DNA of 64,000 nt from assembly GCA_016617855.1 (NCBI GenBank), contig JAECUM010009382.1, forward strand, positions 1-64,000. Reading direction: 5' to 3'. Both the position numbers and the translations under genes were made by a program. This stretch comes from Megalonaias nervosa. Taxonomy: Eukaryota > Mollusca > Bivalvia > Unionida > Unionidae. Below, one piece after another: positions 16,293-30,719 of the stretch (within the stretch, counting starts at the first letter, position 1; each line of letters opens with the position of its first letter). Under the pieces are notes generated by a model. The model worked only from the letters and a program-made list of their open reading frames with translations. It was not told the DNA's origin and did not search any database.

Positions 16293-18723
16293 GCTACATG
16301 AATCAATATTCCCTGTTCCGCCAGAACTGGACTCAGCCATATAATATTGATCGTAACAAATCACAGACATAATCGATCACACAGGATCAGCCGCCAGAAG
16401 AACGAGCTTTGCGCATTTTCACGAATCCAGGTTATGTAGGCATTCTCGTGAATCAGTCTATCCCACATAGTGCTGCTAGGTTCTTTCTGTGTTTGATTCC
16501 CAGCTTAATGCCTTGGTATCCAATATATATATATATATATCGCTTCACTTTGTTCTCAAGTCTCTGCCACTCAAAGTAAGCCTTACTTAGCGACAGCTTG
16601 TAAGTCACTGTATCTAACTCATGACGTCCACTATCATAGACATTCTTTTTCAGCTACTTCGCAGGTAGTTCAAGAGACTTTCGCATCAAAACCTTTATCC
16701 AAATATGACAAAACTTTCACCCAAGTATTCTCGTAGTTAGGAGATATAACACGGTGTGCAATGACTCAGCCTAACGGGATTCGACTAATGAAGCTTTCTG
16801 CTTATCGCCACCGGAGTCATGTTCTCTTATTTCCCTTACAACAACAGCCTGGTCTAATTTTCGTCATCAATTGATTAATGACTTAATAGGAAGAATCAAC
16901 TCTCGAATTACTTCGATAGTCTTGCAGATTTATTGATATTGATGGCTGATTTTATCGCCAGTTACACGAAGACACCATACCTCAAATTTCAGTCCTCGGC
17001 TCTGTAAGTTCCATAATCCAGTTTTCATTTGGAATATCGACATATCAAGATTCTCGAGATGAAACCATCTGGAAATCTTTCTTTGGTGGCAGGATGATAT
17101 ACATGAGAACTGATTTCTCACTGTGTCCGAGAACTCCACTATGGTGATTTATTTCAAACGGCAAGGTGGAACCTTTCACAAAACCTTTGTGTTCTTGTTT
17201 TAGATTCTCTAAAAGGGTGTCTTAAACGCCAAAATTCACGTCGTCATATTCATAAATGTATTAGCGGCTCGATGTCCCGGAAGAAACTACTAATACAAAT
17301 TTGTCTTCTCATACCTCAGTTTTCACTCAAATATGTGCCCTATGGAAACGACCAATGATGGACCTATTTGGGACAGGTTGAATGTCGAACTCCCAACCTT
17401 TGTGTCGTTTACAGGATCCACTGCTAGCACTGAAGTGGTTCATAAAAAGGAAATGATGCATATGACTTGAATCTCGGCTTGCGAGTTAAAGCAGCCGTCA
17501 GAAACATTGCATTTGAGCCAAGCTGTTAGCTGTTACTAACCTTGCCTTAGGATGAAGACCCAAGTGCACCTCTCTATATATCTATAACATGAAAGTTGGA
17601 TCATCATCGCTTGGCGACCTGGATACGGACAATTCGTTACAAAATGTTATCATATGCCGGACATGCGAGACATAATTATCACTTTTTCAATGGCATACTT
17701 GTTGTTATTACCTTAGTCATCAATGTTTAGTTTCCGCATGAAAGCGATATTCACTGACACCGTTGTTTGTACAGTTATAAAATTTCTTTTTTAATAAATA
17801 AGTTATATCAATGTTAGTTTACAACAAACATGTAACCAGTCGCATATTGACTTATTATTAAGAAGGAAAATTCAGTTTAAAATATATTATATGAAGCCGT
17901 GATGACTCAACTCTTGCAATAAAAAGTGACCAAGTTTAAATTCTGCCATCGTAGCAGCCCGAGTTCGCTCCCGTGGTGTCTGCCCGGGCAAACTACTTTA
18001 GCCTACTTGCCCCAGCATGCTATAATGTTTGATGTACCGAAAACACGCAGAAAATTGAATTATCCAGTGTCATCGGATCCAGTGAATATTAATAATGTTG
18101 GAAATATATCAGCATTGTCTATGGCAAGACTTCATGCTCCTAGTACAATCAATTATTATTAGTAGGTTTATAAGGGATTTTCTGATATGATTTAATTCAA
18201 GACACTAATATTGTGAATCATTTATTGAACCTCCAAGTACATCGTGATAGTACATACTGCAACGATATTTTTCGCAGTACTTTTAAAACTACTCATATTC
18301 CAGCACTAACACTAATACATTTTATTTTGTCTGAATCTTCATGATGACATGTACTGTTAAATTATATTATCTAATTTTATTCACTATCGCAAGTGAACAA
18401 TTGCGGTAATACCGACATAAATGCAGGCTCTTATGTAACCAAATACAGTTTCCTGGAAAATCATGGCATTTTCCAATTTTTTTATGTCATGATGCCATAA
18501 CTATATTACTTTTAATAATCCTGCTGAGGTCAGTTTCATATCTTGTTGATTTATTTATTAAATCGTATTTCACTAACATTAGGATAAATGTTCAGGCAGA
18601 ATTATCAGTTCCAATATAATCAATAGTACTGTATACAGAATGTAGGTAAGTGATTAAATTTATTCCGAACAAACCTAGAAATTGTTACATGTCCCTTTCC
18701 ATCCCCAACTACTACTAGTACTA

Positions 18724-18758
<35 letters not shown>

Positions 18759-18934
18759 GACAAACATTGGATGAATTTAATGAACACTTGGGAGAGGAAC
18801 ATGTATCATTTAATAAATTTGAATGTGTAAAATGACTTTTGAAAAGTCTCTTAAGTAAATGTTAGAAGTACCCCATTTAGTGAAATCTGTTAAGTTCTTC
18901 ACTATGAATCAGATGAGGCCATTTTGTTTTTCAG
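16293..18934. other. Gene-free host DNA with two microsatellites
   Basis: No coding region could be supported. A short TA repeat lies at about 16,523-16,540 and a clear (ACT)n repeat at about 18,713-18,759. Open frames at 16,930-17,139 and 17,926-18,162 are short and show no recognisable motif or splice context. Confidence 0.5.
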
Positions 18935-19601
18935 CTCCAATTTTATTGAGAAAAACAATGCAGCCCTCTAAAGAACATCCTTTGCGAAATGCAGATGTGT
19001 ACATAGATTTTGAACATGAACGAAATGGTCAGCCAGGTAATACTAAGTACAGATTCTATTTTGAACCTGATATAGTGTACGCAAATGATTATCTGGATAC
19101 AGTCATTCTAAAGCTCAAACCAGATGCAAAAAAGTATACTCCACTCCTTATAGATTTTTCACCACTATCAGAGCAGACAAGCCATGGATACTTCGTTGGT
19201 CATCCAAGAGCCGATATAAAAAAGATAGGCAAGTACAAACGTGTTACGCTGACACCACATGATATAAATACTGCCAAGAGATGGAGCTTGAGTCAAGCTG
19301 GTGTCGACGGCTTTGTTGGCTTTGATGATCCACGGCGTGTTCTTTTACACTGTTCATTTGGAAAGGTACATCGGGGGCCCCAGGATTTTGGATATGCCCA
19401 AATAATAGTCAAGCTTACGTTGTGCTGATGTTAGTACGTAGTTATCCGGATTGGTACTACGATGAGAAACATCCAGCGGCAACGAAGGTCGGAGTCCCTT
19501 TCAACCATCTCGTATAACAAGGCGTACCAACAGAATCTATCTACAAAGATATGACGGATAACGCTTATCATCTTTGGGAGGAAATATTTTGCTCCGTCTA
19601 A
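18935..19601 (+). pseudogene. Decayed duplicate of serine-protease terminal exon
   Basis: The sequence is similar along its length to the last exon of the protease gene at 50,333-51,036. It includes DVYIDFEHERN, the catalytic-Asp region YLDTVILKLK, the HCSFGK segment and, in a shifted frame, GTSG followed by PGFWICPNN. It is preceded by a polypyrimidine tract and AG (TGTTTTTCAG) at the same exon boundary and in the same phase as the functional gene. That points to a genomic duplication rather than a processed copy. A frameshift near 19,365 falls just before the catalytic Ser motif, and a TAA at 19,515-19,517 interrupts the tail. No upstream exon with the catalytic His was found nearby. Confidence 0.8.
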
Positions 19602-20207
19602 AAACTACTTCTCGCACAGCATGATGAGATGAAAGCTCGATAACACTCAGAATCCTAACGACGAGAATACCTGCTTCTATTTATTTAAAAGGAACAATAC
19701 ATACTTTAAAGCTAGGTTCAGCTATTGTTCACCTCCACTGGTCTTAAAAAGCGGAAGAACGTTTCAAGGAACTGGACGTTTCTTTGCTTCCATGTTAATA
19801 AGTACATTCATTCGTTTATTTCAGATGAATATGAGGAACAAGTTCATATCCAGTTTAATGCCTGCTTATCGTCAGTAATGTTACTGTCGTACTATTAATT
19901 AATTAATCGGGATTATGTCTGGTTGATCTTGTCAGGACCCTAGACGTTTATTTTGGATCAGATTTTGGTGAAACTTTGTATACGCATGATTTTGTTGGGT
20001 TTAATACTAAGTGTCACATATATATAAATTTTGTAATGAGGTGATCTTGAATCTGTTCATGCTTGTTTCAACTTCGGAGCCATATTTAATAAATAACGTT
20101 GATTGAACTTTATATAGCAGCTGATATCATCAAGAGCTCAGAAGACTTTGGTTATAATCAACACCTGCATTTATTTACAAAACATGACACGGTATAGGAT
20201 CGATTGG

Positions 20208-20345
<138 letters not shown>

Positions 20346-20456
20346 ATAAACTCCTCAAAACCGGAAACACTTAGGACACACAATTGTTTTCGGTTCTAAG
20401 AAGTTTTCGGTTTACTGAGGTTATTGGAGATTGTGAAAAAAGTCTCTTTCTGGTGT

Positions 20457-20459
<3 letters not shown>

Positions 20460-20506
<47 letters not shown>
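20460..20506. repeat. (GA)n microsatellite
   Basis: About 46 bp of uninterrupted GA dinucleotides. Confidence 0.95.
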
Positions 20507-20508
<2 letters not shown>

Positions 20509-23500
20509 CAGTTATAAGACCTTGAACATGGCATGGAGCATTGTCTGTTGCATTATTCTTGAACTACTGTGGTTTGCGTTAGTGGCTCCATTTATTGTGC
20601 CATACTATAACTGTCATCCTTAGTTATCGCGACGTTTTTCATCTGTTTTGTAATCTCTAAAAATGCTGACTTCAAGTGGTTTCATTTTCTCACCCATAGC
20701 ACTGCATGCAAGACATCACTTTTGTGAGCGAAGACAAACGAAAGCCATGGTTACTTAAATACACGTATGCCAGGTATTTTCTCTACTTAAAATCATTTGA
20801 GAGAATCCATCTATTAGAATGCTGCTTTGTTGGTGTCCGTCGGCACAGCATCAAAAGACTGGCCACGTGGCTGGTTAATAAAACCCTGATATTTAATTTT
20901 AAAACAAAGCAAACAACGTTCTATTAATCATATATACACTTGAACAGCATCAATTAAAATAAGACAATCAGTAGATAAGCATATTCATTCTTAAATGGCT
21001 TACCTACAAACATTTAGTTATTAAAAGCTGGCTCTTTTGTATCATACAAAAACTTGAGATGCGCCTATTGTGAGCCCTAATGTGTGTCAGCGTGCGTGTT
21101 AAGGATTGCGTTAACTGTTGTGCACTTCCGACATTTTCTGCATCCTTATTTCACAGATCATACAACTATATTACCTGTGAATGGTAATTAACCTGTTCCG
21201 GCATGTGTCAGGAATTTAGTAGCTAAACACATTTTCAAGTTTCAAATGAGTTTCAGTTTTATGGGTAATTTTAAGCGTTAATTTCAAATTTGGAATTGAA
21301 ATTTGTTTCGGTATTTAGAATTGAGGGTTTCTGGTTTAATTGGTAAAAACTGATGATAGAAGGAAACTTTCGGAACTAAAATAAAAATTGGATCTTAAGG
21401 AGATTCTGATATACAATATTTCTGTTCATGCTGGCATTGTAGAGGTTTTATCTCTATACACTCTACGCAGAGGTATACGAATTATTTGCAGACCGACTTA
21501 CTTTATCAAGATCTCAGTCAAGAACTACTTTGAGTGACTTATACGCCAATGATCCAGATAATCTGGAATCAAACGGAACCCTTGCAATCTCGTTTTGCCT
21601 CCGTAAATTAAATGAGAATTGACATATATCTTTCAGGAAAATCCTTGCGGCATTGTACGTGCTGTGTTGTAAAAACCTCACAGGAGACTACTTGTCTGGC
21701 TGGTAGAATGACCCAAACGCACGCAGTAAAGAAACATTTACATTTACCTAATTGATAAAAATGGTTACCTTGCTAAAAATGTTTTTTTATGTAACAGATA
21801 AATGAATGCTGAAAAGAGACTAATTGGTCGAGCTTATAACTCTCATTTACCACCAGCGAAATAGAAACAGATATTATTACGTTGTTAATGGACTTTATTA
21901 TGAATAGCATATTGCCAGTATTAAATTAATTTGTCAAATGGTTCTAAAATTTAAGTAAAAGGGTAACTCTAAAGCTTTGTTTATATTCAAGAGTTTCAAA
22001 ATATCTTAAATACTTATAATTTTAAATGCTAGATGAGAATCTAATTTTAGTAATTATGAAGGATAAAATAATCGGATTAGTGAAACCCATTTACGGAGGA
22101 TATGCATTGTTAGGGTTATCAAAATTCTCTGTTTCTCTTACAAAAACAAAAATGGTGATAATATTTCATTGTTAATGATAGACACGGAATTGTTTGTCTG
22201 CAAGACATGACATAGAACAATTAGTTCAATTATAACAGTGATTGCAAGATAGACCTACATTTATTAAAACATGCTATCAGTATACAAGAACGTTTCTAGA
22301 TAATTACAAACCAAAATGAATGGCAAATATATGGAAGAGTGTTGTGCTCTTAAAAGAAATCTCAATTCTTTTACATATAAAGGAAAATAATGTACGTAAG
22401 GTGATTAATCTGCATCATCAAGAAAACATTCACATCTGATATGTACGAAGGTTCTCTGTTTTATCCAATTACAAATACCATTAAATGATTTTATTGAGAT
22501 GAAAGAAGCATGAGATGGTTTCTTGAAATCGGATTCTATGTTTATGTTGGATAGCAATATATGTTTTCTTTATAATGTCAACACTGTGTCACATGCCTTC
22601 CCTATAGTCTTGTAATCACACGGGTATACAAGCCTAATTTAAAGCTTATTTCTTCTGTCTTGATGTAACTTTCATTATCTCCCTTTCTGAAATACAGGTA
22701 TTGCATTGTTTTCCTCGAACAAAGTCTGCATTCAGTTTAAACCTTTTGAGTTAAAGACAACTCAAAAACCTCGCTTTCTTTCATTGGTCTTTTTTGACAG
22801 AATTGTATTTCTATCCCATCACCCAAACATATACTCCATAATATCTACCATAGAATTCTAACTTCGTTGCAATAGTTGCCTTCTTGTTTGATCTTTACGT
22901 TATAAGTACATGGAGACTAAATACAAACTAAGTTAAATTAGTTGTTAAAACATTCAGAAGCAAAGTATTATTTCCATGGTAAGCAGTAATAAGTGTTTAA
23001 AACCACTTGTCTACTTTATCACCCGCATCTGTCACAATTACTTACTTACCAGCTTTACATTCTTCTTACCTTCTGGACTTTTTATTGTACATTAAAGCTT
23101 GATAGATATTTGCCACAAAGTCAAAGATGTGGCTATGGTCGGTTTCTATCAAATCTACCACAAACCTTGTTTTTGTTGTCACAAAATATGTAACACTATA
23201 CACAAAAGTGTTATGATATTCGTTTAAAATTTGTATATGTTTTGTGGGATTGTCAAATATAGTACTAGATTTTCTGCACAATTCAATTTTAACTCTTGGA
23301 CAATTACACTAATTGCTATCATCGTTATTTTAAACAATACTGACTTAATTTACTTGCTGTGCATAATAAAGTAAGCTTATATATAATATACCTTTTTACT
23401 TTTCATTTGTGTGGACACCTTTTTGTAGCTATGTTATGACTACTCCAGTGCAAACTATTACTGTACTGCTCAAATCAATCGTTGTATACTTATAGTCTGT

Positions 23501-26500
23501 AAAACAGTGCCACCAGCAATGTTGCTCAATGATGCCACCAGCAATGTTGCTCAATGATGCCAAGGTTTGATCTGCACCAAATAAAATAGCTACTTTAAAC
23601 TGTTGCCTTAATTTTGTTTTCTTTTTTTTTCTTATCAACAGTTTAATGTTTGTACAGTTATACCTTTCAACTAATTCAGCACATACTTCAACATTTAAGG
23701 AACTGAATCTTTATTGTATTTATAGCTTTGTTTAAAATACCTTTTTCTTGTTGATGATGTTCTGCTTATAGCTTTAATTAGTATATATTTATAACAGTGC
23801 CTTGTTTTTTATTGTCGATACTTGGAACAATCATTTTCTAAATTCCTTTGAAGACCATTCTTCATGATTTTTACATACTGTATATCATTTGTCATATATT
23901 TTAAGTTTTATAAATTTTTGTCCTAATATTTGGAATTTATTTGATTCTCATTAAATTGTTTTATATTGTTACCTTTGAAAATGATAACTGTTTTGTCAAC
24001 AAGTATTGGTACACCTGATTAAGTTATCAGTAAACAAAAATGTGCAACCTTTTACAGGCAATATACCATAATGGTTTGTTGAAAGGAAATGTTTTCATTT
24101 GATATATAATATGATACTATTGCATTGTTGAGAAATTCTGGAATGTTTTCAAAAGTTGGTTTGGTATATTTGATACATTTAGCAATGATTGCAAACTGAA
24201 GGTAACTATGACCTTAATGTTTGAATAAACAGTTCATGACTTTGTCAGAGTATATGTATTTATGTATCTTTGTATCTCCTGTGGTGTCATTTACTTTCAT
24301 TGTTTCTTTAAAATAAGACATTTTCGGTTTATTTGTCTTGAACTTAACAATTTCAATATCACTTACATGAGAAATAATTGTGTGCACCAATCATATTTTG
24401 TCAGAAAATCAGTGGAACATGAGCACTGAGCATTACTGCTGTATATGTGTATGTACTTAGTGTTTCATTAATAACTGTGTTTCAAACAAGAGGTCTAATA
24501 TTTTACTGTCTAGTTGTTCATTTGCATTAAGCATGCATAGATGAAATGAGATGTTCTGTCCCTAGACTTAAATTTTTTCATTTGAATGAAGAATCAATCT
24601 GAATACGTATTAAATCAAATTTCATATAATAATATTATTTATTGTTTAATATTCCCTTTACATAGCTATCCTTGGGTCGGGGAGCCATCCGATTGACTGT
24701 CAATCAATTCTTTTTTCAACATAAGTCTTGTCTTTGGTGTAAAGGCTTCAAACAGCTAGATGTTGAGCTATTGTAACGGAGAATAGGTACAAGAAGAAAC
24801 TAGGATAGCCTGAACAAAGATGTAAGGAAGAAACGAGAAAGAAGTGTGAAGCAGAAAAGATTAAGAAACAGGAGTACTGTAAGAGTATAAGTATCTAGGT
24901 TTGTATATAAATCTTGCAAAACTAGTTTCTGATGATGTACACAAATATAACTAACAGATAATTCAAGATTGTAGATGTATCAACTGATTTTTATAAATGT
25001 ATCTAAATTATTTCAAACAATAGACAGAAAATGACTGCTATACAACTGAAGTAATAAACGTTTTCTCATTAAGTTTCAAAACATTCCAGCTTATTATTTC
25101 TTTTTCACAAGTGTAGTATCGTTAAAAAAATTAGACAAGTGAAACGGTATGCAGGAAATTAGTGTTGTTTCTAATCGACTGGCTTAAATTATTCCTAAAC
25201 ATGTGATTTAATGTACAAAAGGAACATTTATTATTATTTTCCATTCCAATTGTTGCTACAAAAGTGTTTGTTGCGAGAACTCTGTACAGTAATTTATACT
25301 GAGATACTTCGTTTACTCATAGAATGCATGTCACTGTGACCATGTGACAAACTCTTGCTTTTGCTGAGGATTACCTTTGAAGATGAATGCGCTCATTGAG
25401 TCTTGTAACTATACATATGACAGTATCAGAATACATGTGCAGATGCAGATGCAGTAGTTGTAAGAAACATCTGTACTGAAGGTAATTGAACCCATCAATT
25501 AAATGAGTGTATGCAACAGTCTCAATCAAATGGATTTAAACAAGAGCTTCATATAATTATCTGTGCGTGAAGAAAAATATAGGTAACTGTGATCTACAAT
25601 TGCTATTGACGAATCGTACGTGTCCAGATGAATGCATTCGTCAAGTTACATGACTCTGTATCAAACGGTGACAGCAATATATAGAGATGAATGCCAAAAG
25701 TCAACATCGACACACAACGCAGTCAATAAGTAATTACAATATCTTAATTGCCAGGCTGGTATAATGCATGTATTACATAAAGTCTTGTACTATATTATTC
25801 TGTGAAGGAAGAAAAGAAAACATAGAATCATTCCTGATTTGAGAGACGAAAGAAATACCATTTCTTTCAGGCTGAAATCCGACATTACCGTCAGTTACAG
25901 TTATAGGCGCAAGCTATTTTTCCGGGGATAACATAATTATTTGTAAGTAGATGGGAAATTAACTGTCATAACTGTCAAAAACTGCTCGAAATAGAATGCC
26001 CCCATCTTAATAGAATGTGAACTACAATTACTAATGAAATTACGAATGTGCAATTAAAGACACCTTCATAAAAACTCCGATCACATCTCCCAATACTTAC
26101 GAAGCTTCGAAGAAATGGATCAAATGTACGCATACCTGACCTTTGCGGCCCTCCGCGTGTGTAAACTGGACTATTCCCCTTTATGGGGTTTAATACAAGA
26201 TATCATACATGTACAACATCCTTCATTTTCGTCATTGTGATTTCATTTTATTAAAATCAAAAATTTTTAGAACCCATACAGTTTGTTCTTTATTCTATTA
26301 TCCTAATAATCTTTGTTTCTTTGTCAGGTTCCACTTGATTACGATTGAAACCTGAGACGCACATAACACGTGATAAGCTTCGTTTGCTGTTTTTTAAGGT
26401 ATAATGTGCTTTCGCTGTTTACGGACTACGATATTCTACTAAATCGTCAGAATGTCCACATTCTTGTTTTGATTACGTTCTATTAACGTGGGACCTTTTT

Positions 26501-26949
26501 CACAAGTTCAGGTAGGTTTCAACCGAATACACTTTCACGCAGACATCCCCTCCTTCCTTTTTTCCAAGCAGATTAATAACAATAAAACGTATCACCGAAA
26601 ACTATTGGAAAACCGTGTGTACAGATTGTAGGTGTTTACTTTAAAGAGAAAACCAGCCACTTTGTATGTAGTTAATAATACTCTCCTTATATCACACCCA
26701 TTTCGTTTTATAAAATTATGTGTGATCATTGAATGTAATATTTCCCTTCAAAGAGAGAGGAATGATGAGAAAGAGAGAAGGAAAAGAAGAAGAAAAAGCA
26801 AAAGGGACAAAAATATGGAAATACAGGTCTGAGGAACATGAATAAGGATATACATAAAAGAAAGTAGTTCCAAAAGTGATATCTCCACTGTGGCAATAAA
26901 AGTGGTATCGCGAGTGTGGCGGTATCATTTTTCTGACACTGATATATTT

Positions 26950-27063
<114 letters not shown>

Positions 27064-27800
27064 AAAATCACAAAATCATTCTTTTTTTATAGTAGTCACC
27101 TCTTTGTTGATGACATTTAGTTAAGCCTTTTGTCCGCATGATCAGTGTATTCAAAATATCAACGGATGAGTGCGATGCTTATTAGGGTGCTGTTTCGTTT
27201 TGAGAATTAGCTGTTAAGAAACTACTTGCAGCGTTGAAAACTGAGAGAATCTGTGATAAAAATGTTCTCATCCAGCAATTTATCTCAGTTTTCTGATGCA
27301 GGCGTTTATGCTAAGATCTAATATAAACTGTGTAGAAGACAAACCTTTCCAGAATACCCTCTGTAAAGCTTACACAGGGACTTTAACGAGGGAAAACAAC
27401 AGAAATCCAATGTCACTTAAACAGCCCCGAGACGAAATGCTCAAATTGATTAAGTGACTAATCCAGGGGAGTTAGGACTTCATATTACTGCTGATTATAT
27501 GTGGTCGTAATCAGTCCACAAAAAGGTTATTGGTTTGGTACATGAATCATTCCTATGAAGGAAAACTGCAGAATGCCTTTGTCTAAATCAAAGTGACAGT
27601 TATCTAGAATATGTTGTTGAAAGAGATAAGAGATAAATCCAGAATTGAGCAGATTGTTTCCGAAAATATCACCACCAGCACTAGATCTTCTGGAAATGGG
27701 TACAAGCACCTTCCAAGAATGCATTTTCATTAACGTGTTCATACTGCCGATTTCTAATCAGAATCCTGTCGTAACAATTTTCACTTCTAAAGTTGTCTCT

Positions 27801-27845
<45 letters not shown>

Positions 27846-29080
27846 GACTTTGTATAGAGCCTAATCTTTAGAAGCTCTAAGCTCTTTACAACATTTGACA
27901 ACACTTAAAAAACATATATCATGATATGATTACAAAAATAAAAACAAACACCACGAAATTAGAAAATAGAAAATATGCTGTAAATATTTAAGGTAAGGAT
28001 ACATTATTAGGTCTTTAAGTCTGTTCTTGCAGTTGAAATGGGTGAGTTTTAAGAGCCCTCTTGAATGAGATCACTGTGTCTTTGTGTCTAAGTACAGTGG
28101 GCAATTCGTTCCACGTTGCTGGGCCCTGGTATGGAAAAGAGCGTTGTCCATATGATTTCATTTTCATAGTGGGAGTAATGGTAATACGAGAGTCAGAGGA
28201 GAGGCGTAAGTATCTTGCTGGTGTGTACACATAGGTGAGGTCAGATAGGTATGTTGGACTGGAGCCTGTCAGTGAATCGTAGCACAGAGAACAAATTTTG
28301 TGTTTAATTCTGGATCGTATGGATAGCCAGTGTAGGGTACAGAGCAGGGGAGAGGCGTGTTCTGATCGTGGTACTCTAAGGATGATCAGAGAAGCTGTGT
28401 TTTGAACTTTTTGAAGTTTCTGGAGTAGATATTGAGACGAACCAGACAGAATCGAGTTACAATGGTACAGTCTTGAAAGTACTAAGGAACACACAAGTGT
28501 TTTAGTGGCATCAACTGAAACATACTTGCGAATGGAGCTGATGCGTCTCGGCTCAAGATATGCAGCCTTGCATATGTTCATGACATGTTGGTGCAATGAG
28601 AGAGTACTGTCAAGAGTAACACCTAGGTTTCGTTCTGACTGTGTAAATTTAATGTTGGTGTTGCTGATATTTATTGTCTGAGGTAAAGGATGTGAATGAG
28701 AAAGTCTTTGTGTTGTAATCAGAATGGCTTCAGTTTTGTCATCATTCATCTGCAGCTTGTTACATGTCATCCATGATTTCACATCGGAAATGCACCTCAC
28801 TATGCCTTGGATGGTAGCTTCAACTTCAGTTGGATGGCTAGATTTGTATATTTGGGTGTCATCAGCATACAATTGGTGAGACACTGGATGATGATCTATG
28901 ACACTTGAGAGTGGCTGAGTGTATAGAATGAAGAGAACAGGTCCAAGAACAGACCCCTGTGGAACACCACAGCATAGATCAACTGGGCTGGAGTATTTTC
29001 CATTTGCGGACACAATTTGTGTCCTGTTGACCAAGTAGGACTTGAACCATAGTAAGGCCGTATCATGAATGCCAAATACA
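27801..29080 (-). mobile_element. 5'-truncated LINE (CR1/L2/Rex-like) with reverse transcriptase
   Basis: The minus-strand frame from about 29,080 to 28,015 encodes the reverse-transcriptase palm and thumb. It contains GVPQGSVLGPVLFILYT, YADDTQIY (catalytic YADD), WMTCNKLQMNDDKTE, and a C-terminal segment rich in PYQGPATWNELP-type residues. These features fit CR1/L2/Rex-type non-LTR elements. After the stop, a short 3' region includes a conserved-looking stem (about 27,859-27,893) and ends in a (TTA)n-type tail, read on the plus strand as (ATA)n at 27,801-27,842. The frame is intact over 339 residues, but the endonuclease domain and 5' part are missing, as is usual for dead-on-arrival insertions. 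Confidence 0.85.
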
Positions 29081-29199
29081 TGGGAGTGGGTACTCCACCG
29101 AATTTCCCAGTAGAACTATTAAAATAATCGCTTATGATCCCTAGATCGCTGGAATTGTGATACATATAGAGTCATGCTATGTTTCTTGAATATCCGTCA

Positions 29200-29547
29200 T
29201 GGATTCAATTTGTCATAGGAATCAATGCGCCAAATATAATTTTGTCCTTTTGCTTAATAATCCCGTTGACTGACACGCCGTACTCTTCTAGCTTGGTATC
29301 CTTTAGGATTCAAAGCGGAAAGAATGATGCATACATCTTCTTTTCTCACTTTTAAGTCATATGCCACACATTGTGCGTGCGTCCAGAGATATCCATGTAA
29401 TTGTCCCGAACTATTGATTTCAGTGGATATAAAGAGTGCAACATTTGCGACATCGTTGTACTCATTATACCTTGGAGGACTTGGAGTCTTAATTGATATA
29501 CACTGGTTGTTATCCGGTGTTGAACAGCAAGAACGGAGACAATGCAT
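29200..29547 (-). pseudogene. Integrase-core (rve-type) transposase remnant
   Basis: A 97-codon frame contains a helix-turn-helix-like stretch and VRKEDVCIILSALNPKGYQARRVRR-like sequence (read in two pieces: VRKEDVCIILSALNPKG and YQARRVRRVSQRDY). It is followed after a stop by NYIWRIDSYDKL, which resembles the first catalytic Asp region (W-H-x-D) of the integrase-core transposases common in fish and mollusc genomes. The remainder of the catalytic core is absent. It sits just upstream of the LINE, and I cannot tell whether the two are related. Confidence 0.5.
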
Positions 29548-29639
29548 TTATAAAGGATCCCGGCTTTAAGAGGAACTTATTAAGTTCAATTCTCTTATCA
29601 GCACCCGCCATTTTAGGCAATAATGAAGAACATGAAATA

Positions 29640-30140
29640 TACTGAGGGAACCAACTGTTGATTCCGATGAATGAAACACTAACTTAAGGGAAAGCAATAC
29701 TGTTCCTAACTTGTGGGAAAGAAATACTAATTTGACAGAACAGAACGATAATTTAACGGAACGAAATGCCAATTTGAGGACACGAGTCTGTATTTTGAGG
29801 GAAAATATTGGCATAAGGGAACGAATTATCAATTTAAGGGTACGCGTAACAACATCAGGGAGGAAAATAATAACTCTTGGGAAGAAATTATCAATTTGAG
29901 GGATCGAGAAGATAATTTGAGGGAACGAAATATAATTTGAGGAAACAAGCTGTTAACTTGAGGCAACACAAAACATTAAATTGAGGCAATGAATTATTAA
30001 CGTAAGGTGACGAATGACAAATTTGAAAGAACAAAATCTTTATTTGAGAGAACAAAATGTTAATTTGAGCGGACTAAATGCAAGTTTGAGGGTAAAACAT
30101 TATTGCTCTGATGGGACCAAAATATTAATTTGATGGAGGA
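29640..30140. repeat. Degenerate 21-bp minisatellite
   Basis: About 500 bp made of roughly 20 or more diverged copies of a 21-bp unit close to AATTTGAGGGAACGAAATATT. In the plus-strand frame around 29,711-29,899 the unit reads as a 7-residue repeat with a Leu and charged residues (NLTERND type). Confidence 0.75.
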
Positions 30141-30367
30141 AATAATATTTTTCATTTCATATCTTTTCCGTGCCTCCGTAGAAATGAACACTATAAAACA
30201 TATGCTGGGGATAGTTTCGGTACAGTATAAAAAGCTATCAGTTGTACAAGTTGTGCTAGGAACTAATCTGAACACTTAAGTCAAAATCTTGCATGGATGC
30301 TTTCCATAAAAGTCATCGGTTAGTTTTTCTTTGATTATTTAATGTAGAATTATTCTCATTCTTCTAC

Positions 30368-30673
30368 CTCTCCGGTGGCCTAGTGGTTTGAGCGTCCGCC
30401 TCGGATGCGGGAGGTCATGGGTTCGATCCTCGGCCGAGTCATACCAAAGACTTACAAAAAAGGTACTAACAGCTGCCTCGCTTGGCGCTCAGCATTAAGA
30501 AGTTAGTGTTAGGACTGGTCGGCCTGGTGTCAGGATAATGTGACTGGGTGGGACATCATGTCACATGTCTGCGGCATGATGCCCCAGTGCTAGGCATCAC
30601 TATAAACTGCCACACTATAGACATCGTAGCGATATGACTGAAAAATTGTTAAAAGCTACGTTAAAAATCCAAA

Positions 30674-30706
<33 letters not shown>
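30368..30706 (+). mobile_element. tRNA-derived SINE, copy A
   Basis: The head is tRNA-like, with box A (GGCCTAGTGGTTTGAGCG) and box B (GGTTCGATCC), then a central domain (GGATAATGTGACTGGGTGGG, GTCTGCGGCATGATGCCCC) and a (CA)n tail. A perfect 13-bp target-site duplication, CTCATTCTTCTAC, flanks it at 30,355-30,367 and 30,707-30,719. Two more copies are in the window. The head is part of the SINE and not a tRNA gene. Confidence 0.95.
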
Positions 30707-30709
<3 letters not shown>

Positions 30710-30719
30710 ATTCTTCTAC

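Noticed and set aside
30368..30445. tRNA gene
   Set aside because: Box A/B head is continuous with the SINE body, and the same sequence recurs in two other SINE copies.
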